Shown here: in pieces, positions 8,858 through 18,309 of the stretch | Layout: every line of letters begins with the position of its first letter | Numbering within the stretch: the stretch's first letter is position 1 | NCBI GenBank assembly: GCA_016704305.1 | Contig: JADJAL010000062.1 | Location: forward strand, 58,006-122,005 | Origin: Haliea sp. | Lineage (GTDB): Bacteria; Pseudomonadota; Gammaproteobacteria; Pseudomonadales; Halieaceae | Direction: 5' to 3' | Length of the DNA stretch: 64,000 nucleotides | The notes under the pieces: model-generated | The model's database searches: none | The model's input: only the letters and a program-made list of their open reading frames with translations | Told to the model about the DNA's origin: nothing | Made by a program: the position numbers and the translations under genes

Positions 8858-9703
8858 CTAACTGTGCGGCAAGCGCATGCGCAGGTTGTATATTTTGCGC
8901 TGGTCGGCCTTGATCACTTCGAACTTGAAGCCGTCGATGGTGGTCTCCTCATTGCGCGTGGGCATGTGCCCGAAGGCCTGGATGACCAGCCCGCCGATCG
9001 TGTCGAAGTCTTCGTCGCTGAAATTGCATTCGAAATACGCATTGAATTCCTCGATGGGGGTCAGGGCTTTCACCATGAATTCATTCGCGTCAATCATGTG
9101 GATAAAGCGGTCAGCCTGCTCATCCGTTTCATCCTCGATTTCACCAACGATCTCCTCCAGCACATCCTCGATCGTCACCAGCCCGGCGACACCGCCGTAC
9201 TCATCAATCACAATCGCCATGTGGTTACGATTTTCCCGGAATTCCCGCAGCAGCACGTTGAGGCGCTTGCTCTCCGGCACCACCATCGCCGGGCGCAGCA
9301 ATTTCTCGATGCTGAAGTTGCCGTTGTCCGGGCTGAGTATCTGCGGCAGGAGATCCTTGGCCAGCAGTATGCCGAGGATTGTGTCGGGGCTGTCGCCGAC
9401 CACCGGGTAGCGCGAGTGAGAAGCGTCAATGATTTGCGGCAGGATCTCTTCCAGCTTGCCATCCGCTTTGATAAACACCATCTGCGCACGCGGGATCATG
9501 ATGTCGCGGGCCTGCATATCGCTGACCTCCATCGCACCTTCCATGATATTGCGCGCGTCCTGGTCGATGACCTCGTTTTCCACGGCGAGCGTCAGCACAT
9601 CCTCCAGGTCGCGGCGTGAGTGCGGCTCTGAGCTGAACAGCAGGGCGATCTTGTCGATCCAGGAGCGATCAGCGGCGGAACTTCCCGAGCGATCTTCACT
9701 CAT
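8858..9703 (-). CDS. corC: CBS-domain protein CorC/YbeX
   Basis: A 281 aa cytoplasmic protein with a short N-terminal linker, paired CBS domains (RDIMIPRAQMVFI... and ...VVIDEYGGVAGLVTIEDVLEEIVGEIEDE) and a C-terminal CorC_HlyC domain. The family is linked to magnesium/cobalt efflux and to ribosome-associated functions together with YbeY and YbeZ. The start at 9703 (MSEDRSGSS) shares one base with the ybeY stop (TGATG); the open frame runs further upstream but only as an overlap with ybeY. Confidence 0.93.
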   Translation of the reverse strand: MSEDRSGSSAADRSWIDKIALLFSSEPHSRRDLEDVLTLAVENEVIDQDARNIMEGAMEVSDMQARDIMIPRAQMVFIKADGKLEEILPQIIDASHSRYPVVGDSPDTILGILLAKDLLPQILSPDNGNFSIEKLLRPAMVVPESKRLNVLLREFRENRNHMAIVIDEYGGVAGLVTIEDVLEEIVGEIEDETDEQADRFIHMIDANEFMVKALTPIEEFNAYFECNFSDEDFDTIGGLVIQAFGHMPTRNEETTIDGFKFEVIKADQRKIYNLRMRLPHS

Positions 9704-10182
9704 CACGATACATTCTCGCGCGGCAGGTGGATGTCGTAAGGGCAGCTGTAGTTGAGCTGCCCGAGTATGGCGCTTTCCAGTGCTTCCATGGTGTTCGCGT
9801 CGTCCTCTTCTATGTGATCGTAACCCAGCAGGTGCAGGGTTCCGTGGATGGTCATGTGGGCCCAGTGGGCGCTGGCGCTCTTGCCCTGCTGCGCCGCTTC
9901 TGCCGCGACAACCGGCGCGCAGATGACGATATCGCCCAGCAGCGGCAAATCCAGCTCCGGTGGCAGGTCGGCAGGGAAAGACAGCACATTGGTAGTGCCC
10001 TTTTTGCTGCGGTAGGTTGCATTCAGCTGAGTCATTTCGGCGTCGTCCACCAGGCGTACAGTGATCTCCACCTGCTCGCGCGTCGTGTGGCCGGCGAGGG
10101 CGGCGCGTATCCAGTGACGAATATCTTCCTCGGTGGGAACGGGCGCGCCGCTGGCATTCTGGATATCCACGAACAGTTTCAC
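9703..10182 (-). CDS. ybeY: endoribonuclease YbeY (16S rRNA maturation)
   Basis: A 159 aa single-strand RNase that matures the 16S rRNA 3' end and takes part in ribosome quality control. The zinc site HGTLHLLGYDH (HxxxHxxGxxH) is complete, with the upstream TNVLSFP motif also conserved. It overlaps ybeZ by four bases and corC by one, so the three genes are translationally coupled. Confidence 0.96.
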   Translation of the reverse strand: MKLFVDIQNASGAPVPTEEDIRHWIRAALAGHTTREQVEITVRLVDDAEMTQLNATYRSKKGTTNVLSFPADLPPELDLPLLGDIVICAPVVAAEAAQQGKSASAHWAHMTIHGTLHLLGYDHIEEDDANTMEALESAILGQLNYSCPYDIHLPRENVS

Positions 10183-11210
10183 CGACGGCTCTTGTCCAGC
10201 GGCGTGGCGGTATCCTCGGCGCTGTCATAGGCTTCGACAATGCGCTGTACCAGTGGGTGGCGCACCACATCCTTGTTGCCGAAATAGGTGAAGCCCAGGC
10301 CTTCGACATCGCCCAGGATATTGCTCGCGTGGGTCAGGCCCGAATGCACGCCACGCGGCAGGTCGATCTGCGTGGCATCGCCGGTGATGACTGCGGTAGA
10401 GCCAAAACCGATACGCGTCAGGAACATTTTCATCTGCTCGCGTGTGGTGTTCTGCGCCTCGTCGAGAATGATGAAGGCATTGCTCAGCGTGCGCCCGCGC
10501 ATGAAGGCAAGCGGTGCGACCTCGATGATGTTGCGCTCGATGTATTTGTCGACGGTCTCGAAGCCCAGCATTTCGTACAGCGCGTCGTACAGCGGGCGCA
10601 GGTAAGGATCGATTTTCTGGCTGAGATCGCCGGGCAGGAAGCCCAGCTTCTCGCCTGCTTCCACCGCAGGCCGCACCAGCAGGATGCGGCGCACCCGCTC
10701 CTCGAGCAGGGCTTCCACGCCGCAGGCTACGGCCAGGAATGTTTTTCCCGTGCCGGCTGGGCCGATGCCAAAACTGATATCGCACTGTTTGATCTGCCGC
10801 ACGTAGGATTGCTGGTTCTTGCCGCGCGGCTTGATGGAGATGCGCTTGGTGCGAATGATTTGGATCGGCTGGATGGCGGGATCCTCGCTCGCCGCAACGA
10901 GATGTTCCAATCCCGCGTCCTGCAATTGCAGGTGCAGGGATTCCGGGCTGAGTCCAATACCCTGGCAGACTTCGGCGTACAGATGGCGCAACAGCTGGTC
11001 GGCCCTTGCCACGTTCTCGTCCGTTCCGCTCAGCTGCAATGTATTGCCGCGCGCGCGGATGGTAATGCCCAGGCGCTGTTCGATCTGGCGCAAGTGGTTG
11101 TCCAGATGGCCGCACAGCGTGGACAGATGGCGTGCGTCATCGGGTTCCAGAGTGAGGGTTTGTTGGGTCAACTGTCGCGGAGACGGTTGCGGGGGAGGTT
11201 CGCTGTTCAA
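10179..11210 (-). CDS. ybeZ: PhoH-like ATPase YbeZ
   Basis: A 343 aa PhoH-family P-loop ATPase that partners YbeY in rRNA handling. Walker A is GPAGTGKT in the middle of the protein and Walker B is FIILDEAQNTT; an N-terminal KH-like RNA-binding stretch (about residues 30-110) precedes them. It sits between miaB (64 bp upstream) and ybeY (4 bp overlap). The length is normal. Confidence 0.95.
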   Translation of the reverse strand: MNSEPPPQPSPRQLTQQTLTLEPDDARHLSTLCGHLDNHLRQIEQRLGITIRARGNTLQLSGTDENVARADQLLRHLYAEVCQGIGLSPESLHLQLQDAGLEHLVAASEDPAIQPIQIIRTKRISIKPRGKNQQSYVRQIKQCDISFGIGPAGTGKTFLAVACGVEALLEERVRRILLVRPAVEAGEKLGFLPGDLSQKIDPYLRPLYDALYEMLGFETVDKYIERNIIEVAPLAFMRGRTLSNAFIILDEAQNTTREQMKMFLTRIGFGSTAVITGDATQIDLPRGVHSGLTHASNILGDVEGLGFTYFGNKDVVRHPLVQRIVEAYDSAEDTATPLDKSRR

Positions 11211-11274
11211 AGTATCCTGTCGCCGCTACGGGCAGTGCCATTACTGGTTAAGGATATACAGGAAATCACGGGCG

Positions 11275-12607
11275 TCAACCTGCAACCAGCGCGCCGCGCA
11301 GTGAGTTCGGCAGCGCATCGATGATCTGCACATCGACAAATTGCCCGATCAGCGCGTGGTCCGTCGTGGAAAAATTCACCGCGCGATTGTTCTCGGTGCG
11401 CCCCTGCAGCTGTCCGGGATCCTTTTTGGAAACGCCTGTCACCAGAATGCGCTGCGTGCTGCCCACCATGCGGCGACTGATCTCGGCCGCCTGCTGCAGG
11501 ATGCGTGTTTGCAGTATCTGCAGGCGCTGCTTCTTGGTTTCTTCATCTGTGGCGTCCGGCAATTCGGCGGCTGGCGTGCCGGGGCGGGCGCTGTAAACGA
11601 AACTGAAAGAGCTGTCGAACCCGATGTCCTCGATCAATTTCATGGTGGCGGCAAAATCCGCGTCCGTCTCGCCGGGAAAGCCGATAATGAAATCCGAGGA
11701 AATGCTGATGTGCGGGCGAATCTTGCGCAGGCGGCGTATTTTGGACTTGTATTCCAGCGCCGTGTGGCCGCGCTTCATCGCAGCAAGCACGCGGTCAGAA
11801 CCGCTCTGCACCGGCAAGTGCAGGTGATCCACCAACTGCGGGATCAGCGCGTAGGCATCAATCAGTGCGTCGGAAAATTCCACCGGGTGCGAGGTGGTGT
11901 AGCGAATGCGCTCAATGCCGGGTATGCGCGCGACAAAGTGCAGCAGTTCGGCGAAATCGACAATCTCACCCTCGTGATTGACGCCGCGATAGGCGTTCAC
12001 ATTCTGCCCCAGCAGGTTGACCTCGCGCACGCCGCCCTGCGCAAGGTGGGCAATCTCGGCGATGACGTCATCGAGTGGCCGCGAGACCTCCTCGCCGCGC
12101 GTATAGGGGACCACGCAGAACGTGCAGTATTTGCTGCAACCTTCCATCACTGACACGAACGCGCAGGGCCCTTCCACCTTGGGCTGCGGCAGATTGTCGA
12201 ATTTCTCGATTTCAGGGAAGCTGATATCGACGACCAGCGTGCCGCCGGCGCCGCGCTGCGCCATCATCTGCGGCAGGCGGTGCAGGGTCTGGGGCCCGAA
12301 CACGAGATCGACATACGGCGCACGGCGACCGATTTCGGCCCCTTCCTGGCTGGCGACACAACCGCCCACGCCGATGATCAGGTTCGGGTTTTTCTTCTTC
12401 AGGCGCTTCCAGCGGCCGAGTTGGTGGAATACTTTTTCCTGCGCTTTTTCCCTTATGGAACAGGTGTTTAGCAGCAATACATCGGCTTCTTCCGGATTAT
12501 CCGTCGGAACCAGGTCATGGCTCTCCTGCAACAGATCACGCATACGGGCCGAATCGTATTCGTTCATCTGGCAGCCGTGGGTTTTGATGTAGAGTTTTTT
12601 TACTCAC
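11275..12607 (-). CDS. miaB: tRNA-2-methylthio-N6-dimethylallyladenosine synthase, frameshift at N-terminus
   Basis: A radical-SAM methylthiotransferase acting on A37 of tRNAs that read UNN codons. The SAM-cluster motif CSKYCTFCVVPYTRG, the UPF0004 domain and the C-terminal TRAM domain are intact. The only in-frame ATG (12567) would remove the first cluster Cys. Upstream, the DNA encodes VSKKLYIKTHGCQ, exactly the expected family start beginning at GTG 12607, but a run of seven A (forward T7, 12595-12601) puts this in another frame; six A would restore it. The coordinates given span the restored gene. A sequencing error, transcriptional slippage at A7 or a real mutation are all possible. Confidence 0.88.
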
Positions 12608-12839
12608 CGGATCTGGACAGCGAGCCTATGGCAGGCGCCGCTCTGTGGGGAATCGGCTGCGAAGTATACCCAGTAAGCACGGGCAAACCTAGTGTGCTGA
12701 CAGTCCGGCATAAGCGGCACGCCGGGCAGGAAACTGGTATTCTGCGGCTGTGGTGGTAATATTGCCGCCCGCTAAATTCAGGTACCCCGTCGCCACTCCC
12801 GCAGCAGACACAACGCGGGATGCGATACACGAGATTACA

Positions 12840-13184
12840 ATGGCCAGCCAACCCGTATACAAGGTGATTTTCCAGAACGGCAACCAGGTGTTTGAGGTGT
12901 TTGCCCGCCAGATCTACCAGAGCGATATGTGGGGCTTTATCGAGGTTGAGGAGTTTGTGTTCGGCGAACGCTCACAGATTCTGGTGGATCCCAGCGAAGA
13001 AAAGCTCAAGAATGAATTCAGCGGGGTGAAACGCAGTTACATACCGCTGCAGTCCATTATCCGCATTGATGAAGTCGATAAGGAAGGCAGCAGCAAGGTA
13101 TCCGACGCGACTTCGACCGCGAGCAATGTCACCAGTTTTCCCTTTGTGGGTATCCCGCCTGGACAAAAGGGCAGGGAAGAGTAG
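12840..13184 (+). CDS. DUF1820 family protein
   Basis: A 114 aa soluble protein beginning MASQPVYKVIFQNGNQVFEV, which is the typical opening of the DUF1820 family of gammaproteobacteria. Conserved blocks include QIYQSDMWGFIEVEEF and the phosphate-like loop region near SYIPLQSIIRIDEV; the C-terminal 25 residues are Ser/Thr-rich. The function of the family is unknown. The ATG at 12840 gives the expected family length. It is divergent from miaB across a gap of about 230 bp and lies 18 bp before the cytochrome c gene. Confidence 0.85.
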   Translation: MASQPVYKVIFQNGNQVFEVFARQIYQSDMWGFIEVEEFVFGERSQILVDPSEEKLKNEFSGVKRSYIPLQSIIRIDEVDKEGSSKVSDATSTASNVTSFPFVGIPPGQKGREE

Positions 13185-13202
13185 GCCTGCCGTCGCTTGC
13201 CC

Positions 13203-13839
13203 ATGCAACGTTCTGTACTAATCGCACTGTGCCTTGGGTGTGCTGGCGACAGCGCGGGTCTCCGCCGCCGCTGACCCTTTGGACATGCAATCCGTGACAC
13301 TGGGCGCACAGCTGTATGAACTCTATTGCAGCGAATGTCACGGCAGCGATTCGGCGCAGCACGATGACGCGATTTACGGGTCCGAGACCCCGGAAGTATC
13401 CGAAGACTACGCCGAACTGATCGACATCGTGCGCGGCGTCAGGGCGCCTGAACCGAATGAGGTGGAGGAGGACTGGCCAGAATGGGCCGAGAATCCAGCG
13501 CCTGAGCGGGAGCCCGATGTCAGGGAGGAGGTGCTCGGGACAGTATCGCAGGCAATTGCCGAGGCTCACGGGCTTTCCCCGGAAATGGAGACCCAGGACG
13601 CCTGGGGCGATCAGGTCGGATCTGGCGCCACCGATGGATTTGAGCCGCTGCCTGGAGCGACCAATCTTGCCGATCCAACGGCGTATTTTTACGGCACGTC
13701 GGAAGAGGATATTTTCAATAGCATCGCCAATGGCACAGGTGCCGCCATGCCCGGTTGGCGCACCGAACTCGGCAGTGACGAGGCGATCTGGGACCTGGTG
13801 AACTACATCCGCAGCCTGTGGGGCGAGGAGTGGCAGTAG
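13203..13839 (+). CDS. secreted c-type cytochrome, frameshift in signal peptide
   Basis: The mature part is a roughly 190 aa mono-haem cytochrome c with the CSECH attachment motif near its start and a distal NYIRSLWGEEW helix; a long acidic insertion (about residues 55-105) separates them. The main frame has no ATG start: its first usable codon is a TTG at 13234. In the neighbouring frame ATG 13203 begins MQRSVLIALCLG, and joining this to VLATARVSAAADP after removing one base near 13239 gives a perfect Sec signal peptide ending in SAAA. The break is therefore probably a one-base indel. Electron partner unknown. Confidence 0.75.
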
Positions 13840-13870
13840 GCTGCCGGGCCGCCTTACCGTGCTTCGCGAA

Positions 13871-15154
13871 TTATCGCTGCCGCGCCACTCGATCCTGCAG
13901 GGAGGCGAGTTTTACGCAAATCACAAAAGCTTCTATGGCCGCCTTGACATCCTTCAGGGCAGGAAAGGTCGGTGACAGTCGGATATTGCTGTCATCGGGA
14001 TCCTTGCCGTAGGGGAAGGTCGCGCCCGCGGGCGTCAGCTTCACGCCGATGGCGTCGGCCAGTTGCACGACGTTGCGCGCCAGTCCAGGCCGCGTATTAA
14101 ACGACACGAAGTAGCCGCCGCGCGGCGACATCCACTCTCCCATTCCCCGCCCCGCCAGTTCCTGCGCGAGCGTGTCCAGCACGCATTCGAAGCGCGGCCT
14201 GATCAGCGCGGCGTGCTGTGCCATCAGCCCGGTGAGTGCATCGGGGCCCGCCAGAAAACGCACATGGCGCAGTTGGTTGACTTTATCCGGGCCGATGGTC
14301 TGGTAGGACAGGTGCTGTTTCAGTGCCGCCAGATTTCGTTCACTGCTGGCCAGGAAGGCAACACCGGCACCGGCAAACGTGATCTTGGAGGTGGAACCGA
14401 ACTGGAAAACGCTGTCCAGCGTGCCGTGCTTCGCGCAGTAATCGCGGATGGACGCCAGCGGCGGCGCGTCGTCGTACAGGGTGTGAACGGCGTAGGCGTT
14501 GTCCCACATCACGAGGAAGTGCTCGCCCGCAATCAGCCCGAGGCGGGCGATGCGCTCCACGGTGTCGTCGCTGTAGACGCAGCCGGTGGGGTTGGAGAAG
14601 CGCGGCACACACCACATGCCCTTGATCGAATCGTCCTCTTTTACCAACGCCTCAATGCGCGCCATATCCGGCCCGCTGTCCAGCATCGGCACAGTGATCA
14701 TCTCGATCCCGAGGTGTTCGCAGATTGCGAAATGCCGATCGTAGCCTGGCGCGGGGCACAGGAACTTCACGGTATCGCGGTTGCCCCACGCGGAGGCGTT
14801 GCCGGCCAGCCCTTCTGTCAGCGCGAACTCAATCGTGTTGTACATCAGCGTCAGGCTGGAGTTGCCGCCGACCAGGGTCTCTTCGGTCGGGGTGCCGAGG
14901 ACTTGTGCGAACAACGCCCTTGCCTCGGGCAGTCCGTCCAGGCCACCGTAGTTGCGCACGTCGGTGCCATTCGCAGCGAAGTAATCGCCCGCGAGAATGC
15001 CGTCGAGGGCGTTCGACAGCGCCGATTGTTCGGCACACGGCTTGCCGCGGGTGAGATCCAGGGCAAGGTTCAGGTCTTTCAGGGCGCGGTACTGGCCCTG
15101 TACAGACTCCAGTTGTGTCGCAACGTCGGCGACTGACAGCTGATCGATGTGCAC
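13871..15154 (-). CDS. class I aminotransferase, aspartate aminotransferase type Ic-like
   Basis: A 427 aa PLP enzyme of the type Ic aspartate aminotransferase group (Pfam Aminotran_MocR-like, PF12897). SNPTG binds the cofactor, WDNAYAVH holds the PLP-contacting Asp/Tyr, and FGSTSKITFAGAG carries the Schiff-base lysine. The GTG at 15154 is chosen because AGGA is placed six to nine bases upstream and the longer 5' extension is Pro/Ala/Gln-rich and unlike the family. It is monocistronic, convergent with the cytochrome gene and divergent from lon. Aspartate/2-oxoglutarate is the likely reaction by family. Confidence 0.87.
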   Translation of the reverse strand: MHIDQLSVADVATQLESVQGQYRALKDLNLALDLTRGKPCAEQSALSNALDGILAGDYFAANGTDVRNYGGLDGLPEARALFAQVLGTPTEETLVGGNSSLTLMYNTIEFALTEGLAGNASAWGNRDTVKFLCPAPGYDRHFAICEHLGIEMITVPMLDSGPDMARIEALVKEDDSIKGMWCVPRFSNPTGCVYSDDTVERIARLGLIAGEHFLVMWDNAYAVHTLYDDAPPLASIRDYCAKHGTLDSVFQFGSTSKITFAGAGVAFLASSERNLAALKQHLSYQTIGPDKVNQLRHVRFLAGPDALTGLMAQHAALIRPRFECVLDTLAQELAGRGMGEWMSPRGGYFVSFNTRPGLARNVVQLADAIGVKLTPAGATFPYGKDPDDSNIRLSPTFPALKDVKAAIEAFVICVKLASLQDRVARQR

Positions 15155-15341
15155 GGTGTTGTCCTCGTATGGCTGCGCCTGGCAGGCGGTGGAAGTGGGG
15201 GCGCGCAAGTATAGCGGCAACTGCTGCGCAGCAGTACGCTCCGCGTGCGCGAAGCTTGAAAATTACCCGACTGCCTATATAAAGGGATGATGCGCGCGAG
15301 GTGAAACCGCCTGCCAGCGAGCGAACAGGAACTGGAGCGTC

Positions 15342-17768
15342 ATGAGAGAACAGGAAGAATCGATACCCGAAGTGCAGGTGGAGCCCTCCGAGGAGACGCA
15401 GCAAACACCGGCGGTGGCCGATGATGTGCTGCCGGATACGCTGCACCTGATCCCGATACCCTTCAGGCCCTTTTTTCCTGGGCAGGTACAGCCCATCGCG
15501 ATCAACCCGGTGGAGTGGGAGAGCACACTGGCGGCGGTACAGAGCGCGGGACACGGATTGATCGGCCTGTCTTACGTGGACATGACGGGCTCGGGCGGCG
15601 TTGAGCCGCGCCAGTTCCCTGAAATCGGCTGCGCGGTGCGCCTGCATCGTCCGCCCCATGCGCCAGAACAGTCAGGGCATTTCCTCGCCCAGGGCATCAA
15701 GCGGTTTCGCATTGTGCGCTGGCTCAGCGAGAAGCCGCCGTATCTGGTGCAGGTCGAATACCCGCGCAGCCAGGGTGATCGCGACGACGATGAAATCAAG
15801 GCCTACGCGATGGCGCTGATCAAGCAGATCAGGGAGTTGCTGCCGCTGAACCCGCTCTACAGCGAAGAGCTCAAGCAATACATGGCCAACTTCAGCCCCC
15901 GGCAACCGGGCCAGCTGGCCGATTTCTCCGCCGCGCTGACCACCGCGACCGGCGAGCAGTTGCAGGAAATCCTGGACACGCTGCCGCTGCGCTCGCGCAT
16001 GGAAAAAGTGCTGACACTGCTGCGCAAGGAGCGCGAAGTCGCCGAACTGCAGGGGCAGATCACCAGCCAGGTGAACCAGCAGGTGAGCGCGCAACAGCGC
16101 GACTTTTTCCTGCGCGAACAGCTAAAAATCATCCAGAAAGAACTGGGCATCTCCAAGGATGATCGCACGTCAGACGTGGAGACGTTCGAGCAACGCATCA
16201 AGGACCTCAACATGCCGCAGGCGGCGGCAAAGCGGATCAGCGAGGAGATGCACAAGCTCTCCGTGCTCGAAACGGGCTCGGCGGAATACGGCGTCACCCG
16301 CAACTACCTCGACTGGGCCACCAGCGTGCCCTGGGGTGTGTTGTCCGACGACAACCTGGACCTGAAACATGCACGCACAGTACTGGATGACCATCACGAG
16401 GGCCTTGCGGATGTCAAAGACCGCATTCTGGAATTCCTCGCTGTCGGCGCATTCAAGGGCGAGATCGCCGGCTCCATCCTGCTGCTGGTTGGCCCTCCCG
16501 GCGTGGGTAAAACCAGCATCGGACGGTCTGTCGCCGATGCGCTGGGGCGCAAGTTCTATCGCTTCAGCCTGGGCGGCATGCGCGACGAGGCGGAAATCAA
16601 AGGCCACCGCCGCACCTACATCGGTGCGATGCCGGGCAAGTTCGTGCAGGCGCTGAAGGAAGTACAGGTCGCCAATCCGGTCATCATGCTGGATGAGATC
16701 GACAAGATCGGCGCGTCCTATCAGGGCGACCCTGCGTCCGCTCTGCTGGAAGTGCTGGACCCGGAACAGAACAACGAGTTCCTGGATCACTACCTGGACC
16801 TGCGTGTCGACCTCTCCAAGGTGCTCTTCATCTGCACCGCCAACCAGCTCGACACCATACCGGCGCCGCTGCTGGATCGCATGGAAACGCTACGCCTGTC
16901 CGGTTACGTGGCCGAGGAAAAGTTGTTCATCGCCAGGAACCACCTGTGGCCCAAGCAATTGCAGCGCCATGGGCTGAAGGATGAGCAGCTGAAAATCAAC
17001 GATGCCGGCCTCAAGTACGTGATCGACTCCTACTGCCGCGAGGCGGGCGTGCGCACGCTGGAAAAGCAGATTTCGCGCATCATGCGTAAATCCATCGTGC
17101 GCCTGCTGGACGGGCGCGCGAAGCGCTTGCGCGTGGGCAAGAAGGATATCGAGGTGCTGCTCGGCAAGCCGCCGTTCCAGCCGGAGCTACCACTGCGCGG
17201 CATTGGCGTTGTCACCGGACTCGCGTGGACGGCGATGGGCGGCGCGACGCTGCCCATCGAGTCATCGCAGGTGCATACGCTCAATCGCGGCTTCAAGCTG
17301 ACCGGGCGCCTGGGCGAGGTGATGAAGGAGTCGGCGGAAATTGCCTACAGTTATGTGGTGGCCCATCTCAAGGACTACCACTGCGACCTGGATTTTTTTG
17401 ACATGAGCATGGTGCATCTGCATGTTCCCGAGGGCGCGACGCCAAAAGACGGCCCGAGCGCGGGCGTCACGATGGCGACCTCGCTGGTCTCACTGGCGCG
17501 TCGCGAGCGCATCAAGCGGCCACTCGCGATGACCGGTGAGCTGACGCTGACGGGGCAGGTGCTCCCTGTGGGAGGCATCCGCGAGAAAGTGATCGCGGCG
17601 CGGCGCATCAAAATCATGGAACTGATACTGCCATACGGTAACCGACGTGATTTCGAGGAGCTGCCGGATTACCTGCGCGAAGGGATCAATGTGCATTTTG
17701 CGCGCAATTTCCGCGAGGTTTTCGAGTTTGTGTTCGATGAACATCGGGTGGATAAGGCGTTGCATTGA
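15342..17768 (+). CDS. lon: ATP-dependent protease Lon (S16 family)
   Basis: An 808 aa Lon protease with an N-terminal substrate-binding domain, an AAA module (Walker A GPPGVGKT, Walker B VIMLDEIDK) and a C-terminal protease domain with Ser706 in PKDGPSAG and Lys749 in GGIREKVIAA. It degrades unfolded and regulatory proteins in the cytoplasm. The acidic, Gln-rich N-terminal extension and the absence of clpXP and hupB next to it suggest the second Lon type of some gammaproteobacteria (similar to Pseudomonas AsrA), not the canonical clpX-lon copy. It is followed by a 540 bp non-coding stretch with two palindromes. Confidence 0.93.
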   Translation: MREQEESIPEVQVEPSEETQQTPAVADDVLPDTLHLIPIPFRPFFPGQVQPIAINPVEWESTLAAVQSAGHGLIGLSYVDMTGSGGVEPRQFPEIGCAVRLHRPPHAPEQSGHFLAQGIKRFRIVRWLSEKPPYLVQVEYPRSQGDRDDDEIKAYAMALIKQIRELLPLNPLYSEELKQYMANFSPRQPGQLADFSAALTTATGEQLQEILDTLPLRSRMEKVLTLLRKEREVAELQGQITSQVNQQVSAQQRDFFLREQLKIIQKELGISKDDRTSDVETFEQRIKDLNMPQAAAKRISEEMHKLSVLETGSAEYGVTRNYLDWATSVPWGVLSDDNLDLKHARTVLDDHHEGLADVKDRILEFLAVGAFKGEIAGSILLLVGPPGVGKTSIGRSVADALGRKFYRFSLGGMRDEAEIKGHRRTYIGAMPGKFVQALKEVQVANPVIMLDEIDKIGASYQGDPASALLEVLDPEQNNEFLDHYLDLRVDLSKVLFICTANQLDTIPAPLLDRMETLRLSGYVAEEKLFIARNHLWPKQLQRHGLKDEQLKINDAGLKYVIDSYCREAGVRTLEKQISRIMRKSIVRLLDGRAKRLRVGKKDIEVLLGKPPFQPELPLRGIGVVTGLAWTAMGGATLPIESSQVHTLNRGFKLTGRLGEVMKESAEIAYSYVVAHLKDYHCDLDFFDMSMVHLHVPEGATPKDGPSAGVTMATSLVSLARRERIKRPLAMTGELTLTGQVLPVGGIREKVIAARRIKIMELILPYGNRRDFEELPDYLREGINVHFARNFREVFEFVFDEHRVDKALH

Positions 17769-17868
17769 TGTTGGTAGCGATTTTTCGGTCATTGGCGGAT
17801 TGGTAAGTCCTGAAGTCGCTGACTAATCACAAGATAACTGAACAGAGATTAGCTGGTGCGTGCTCGCC

Positions 17869-18058
17869 GGTCTTGCGACGTGGCAGGCGGTGTGAACGGC
17901 CGCGAGCTTGTCGTCGCTTACCGGCTGCTGCGCAACTCGACCATTTTTCGCTACGCGAAAAATTGGGACTCGGACAGTGCTCGCAGAAAGCCCCCGTAAG
18001 CGACGACAAGCTCAAGCAGCGGCCCTATTGTTCACACCGCCTGCCACGTCGCAAGACC
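17869..18058 (+). repeat. P2-family nested palindrome, copy A
   Basis: Three nested stems are visible: a perfect 29 bp outer stem (17869-17897 with 18030-18058), a perfect 18 bp middle stem (17904-17921 with 17996-18013) and a 9 bp apical hairpin ATTTTTCGC-TAC-GCGAAAAAT (17943-17963). The element is about 90% identical to the copy at 24637-24824 except in the apical hairpin. It lies between the 3' end of lon and palindrome P1 copy 3. Confidence 0.9.
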
Positions 18059-18127
18059 TCCTTCCTTTCACTAATCAGAATACGTCTTTGCTGAGATCGA
18101 ACGGTATACGCTGGGGACCTGAGGAGA

Positions 18128-18237
18128 ATGTCGCTTGTGCTTCTCAGTGGGGACCGTGTGGCGACAGGACGTCGCCACCCGAGCCTGCACATGGATGTGC
18201 GCTTTTGGCGCGTCCCACTGAGAAGCACAAGCGACAT
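18128..18237 (+). repeat. P1-family modular palindrome, copy 3
   Basis: Perfect 24 bp arms (18128-18151 and 18214-18237) enclose a core beginning GACCGTGTG, as in copy 2. The first inner hairpin is replaced by GTGGCGAC...GTCGCCAC (18158-18178) while the second, GCACATGGATGTGC (18187-18200), is identical to copy 2. The outer arms share no sequence with the other copies. It sits between the convergent lon and cmoB genes. Confidence 0.85.
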
Positions 18238-18309
18238 CCTCCGTCACGTTCAATATTCAACCAAGGCTTGAGTTATCGCATTTGTAGGCCACTAAGTTAA
18301 TCAGCTGCC

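Noticed and set aside
17869..18058. P2 element as a simple rho-independent terminator of lon
   Set aside because: It is 190 bp, nested three deep, lacks a T-tract and recurs in an unrelated context at 24637; termination may be a side effect only.
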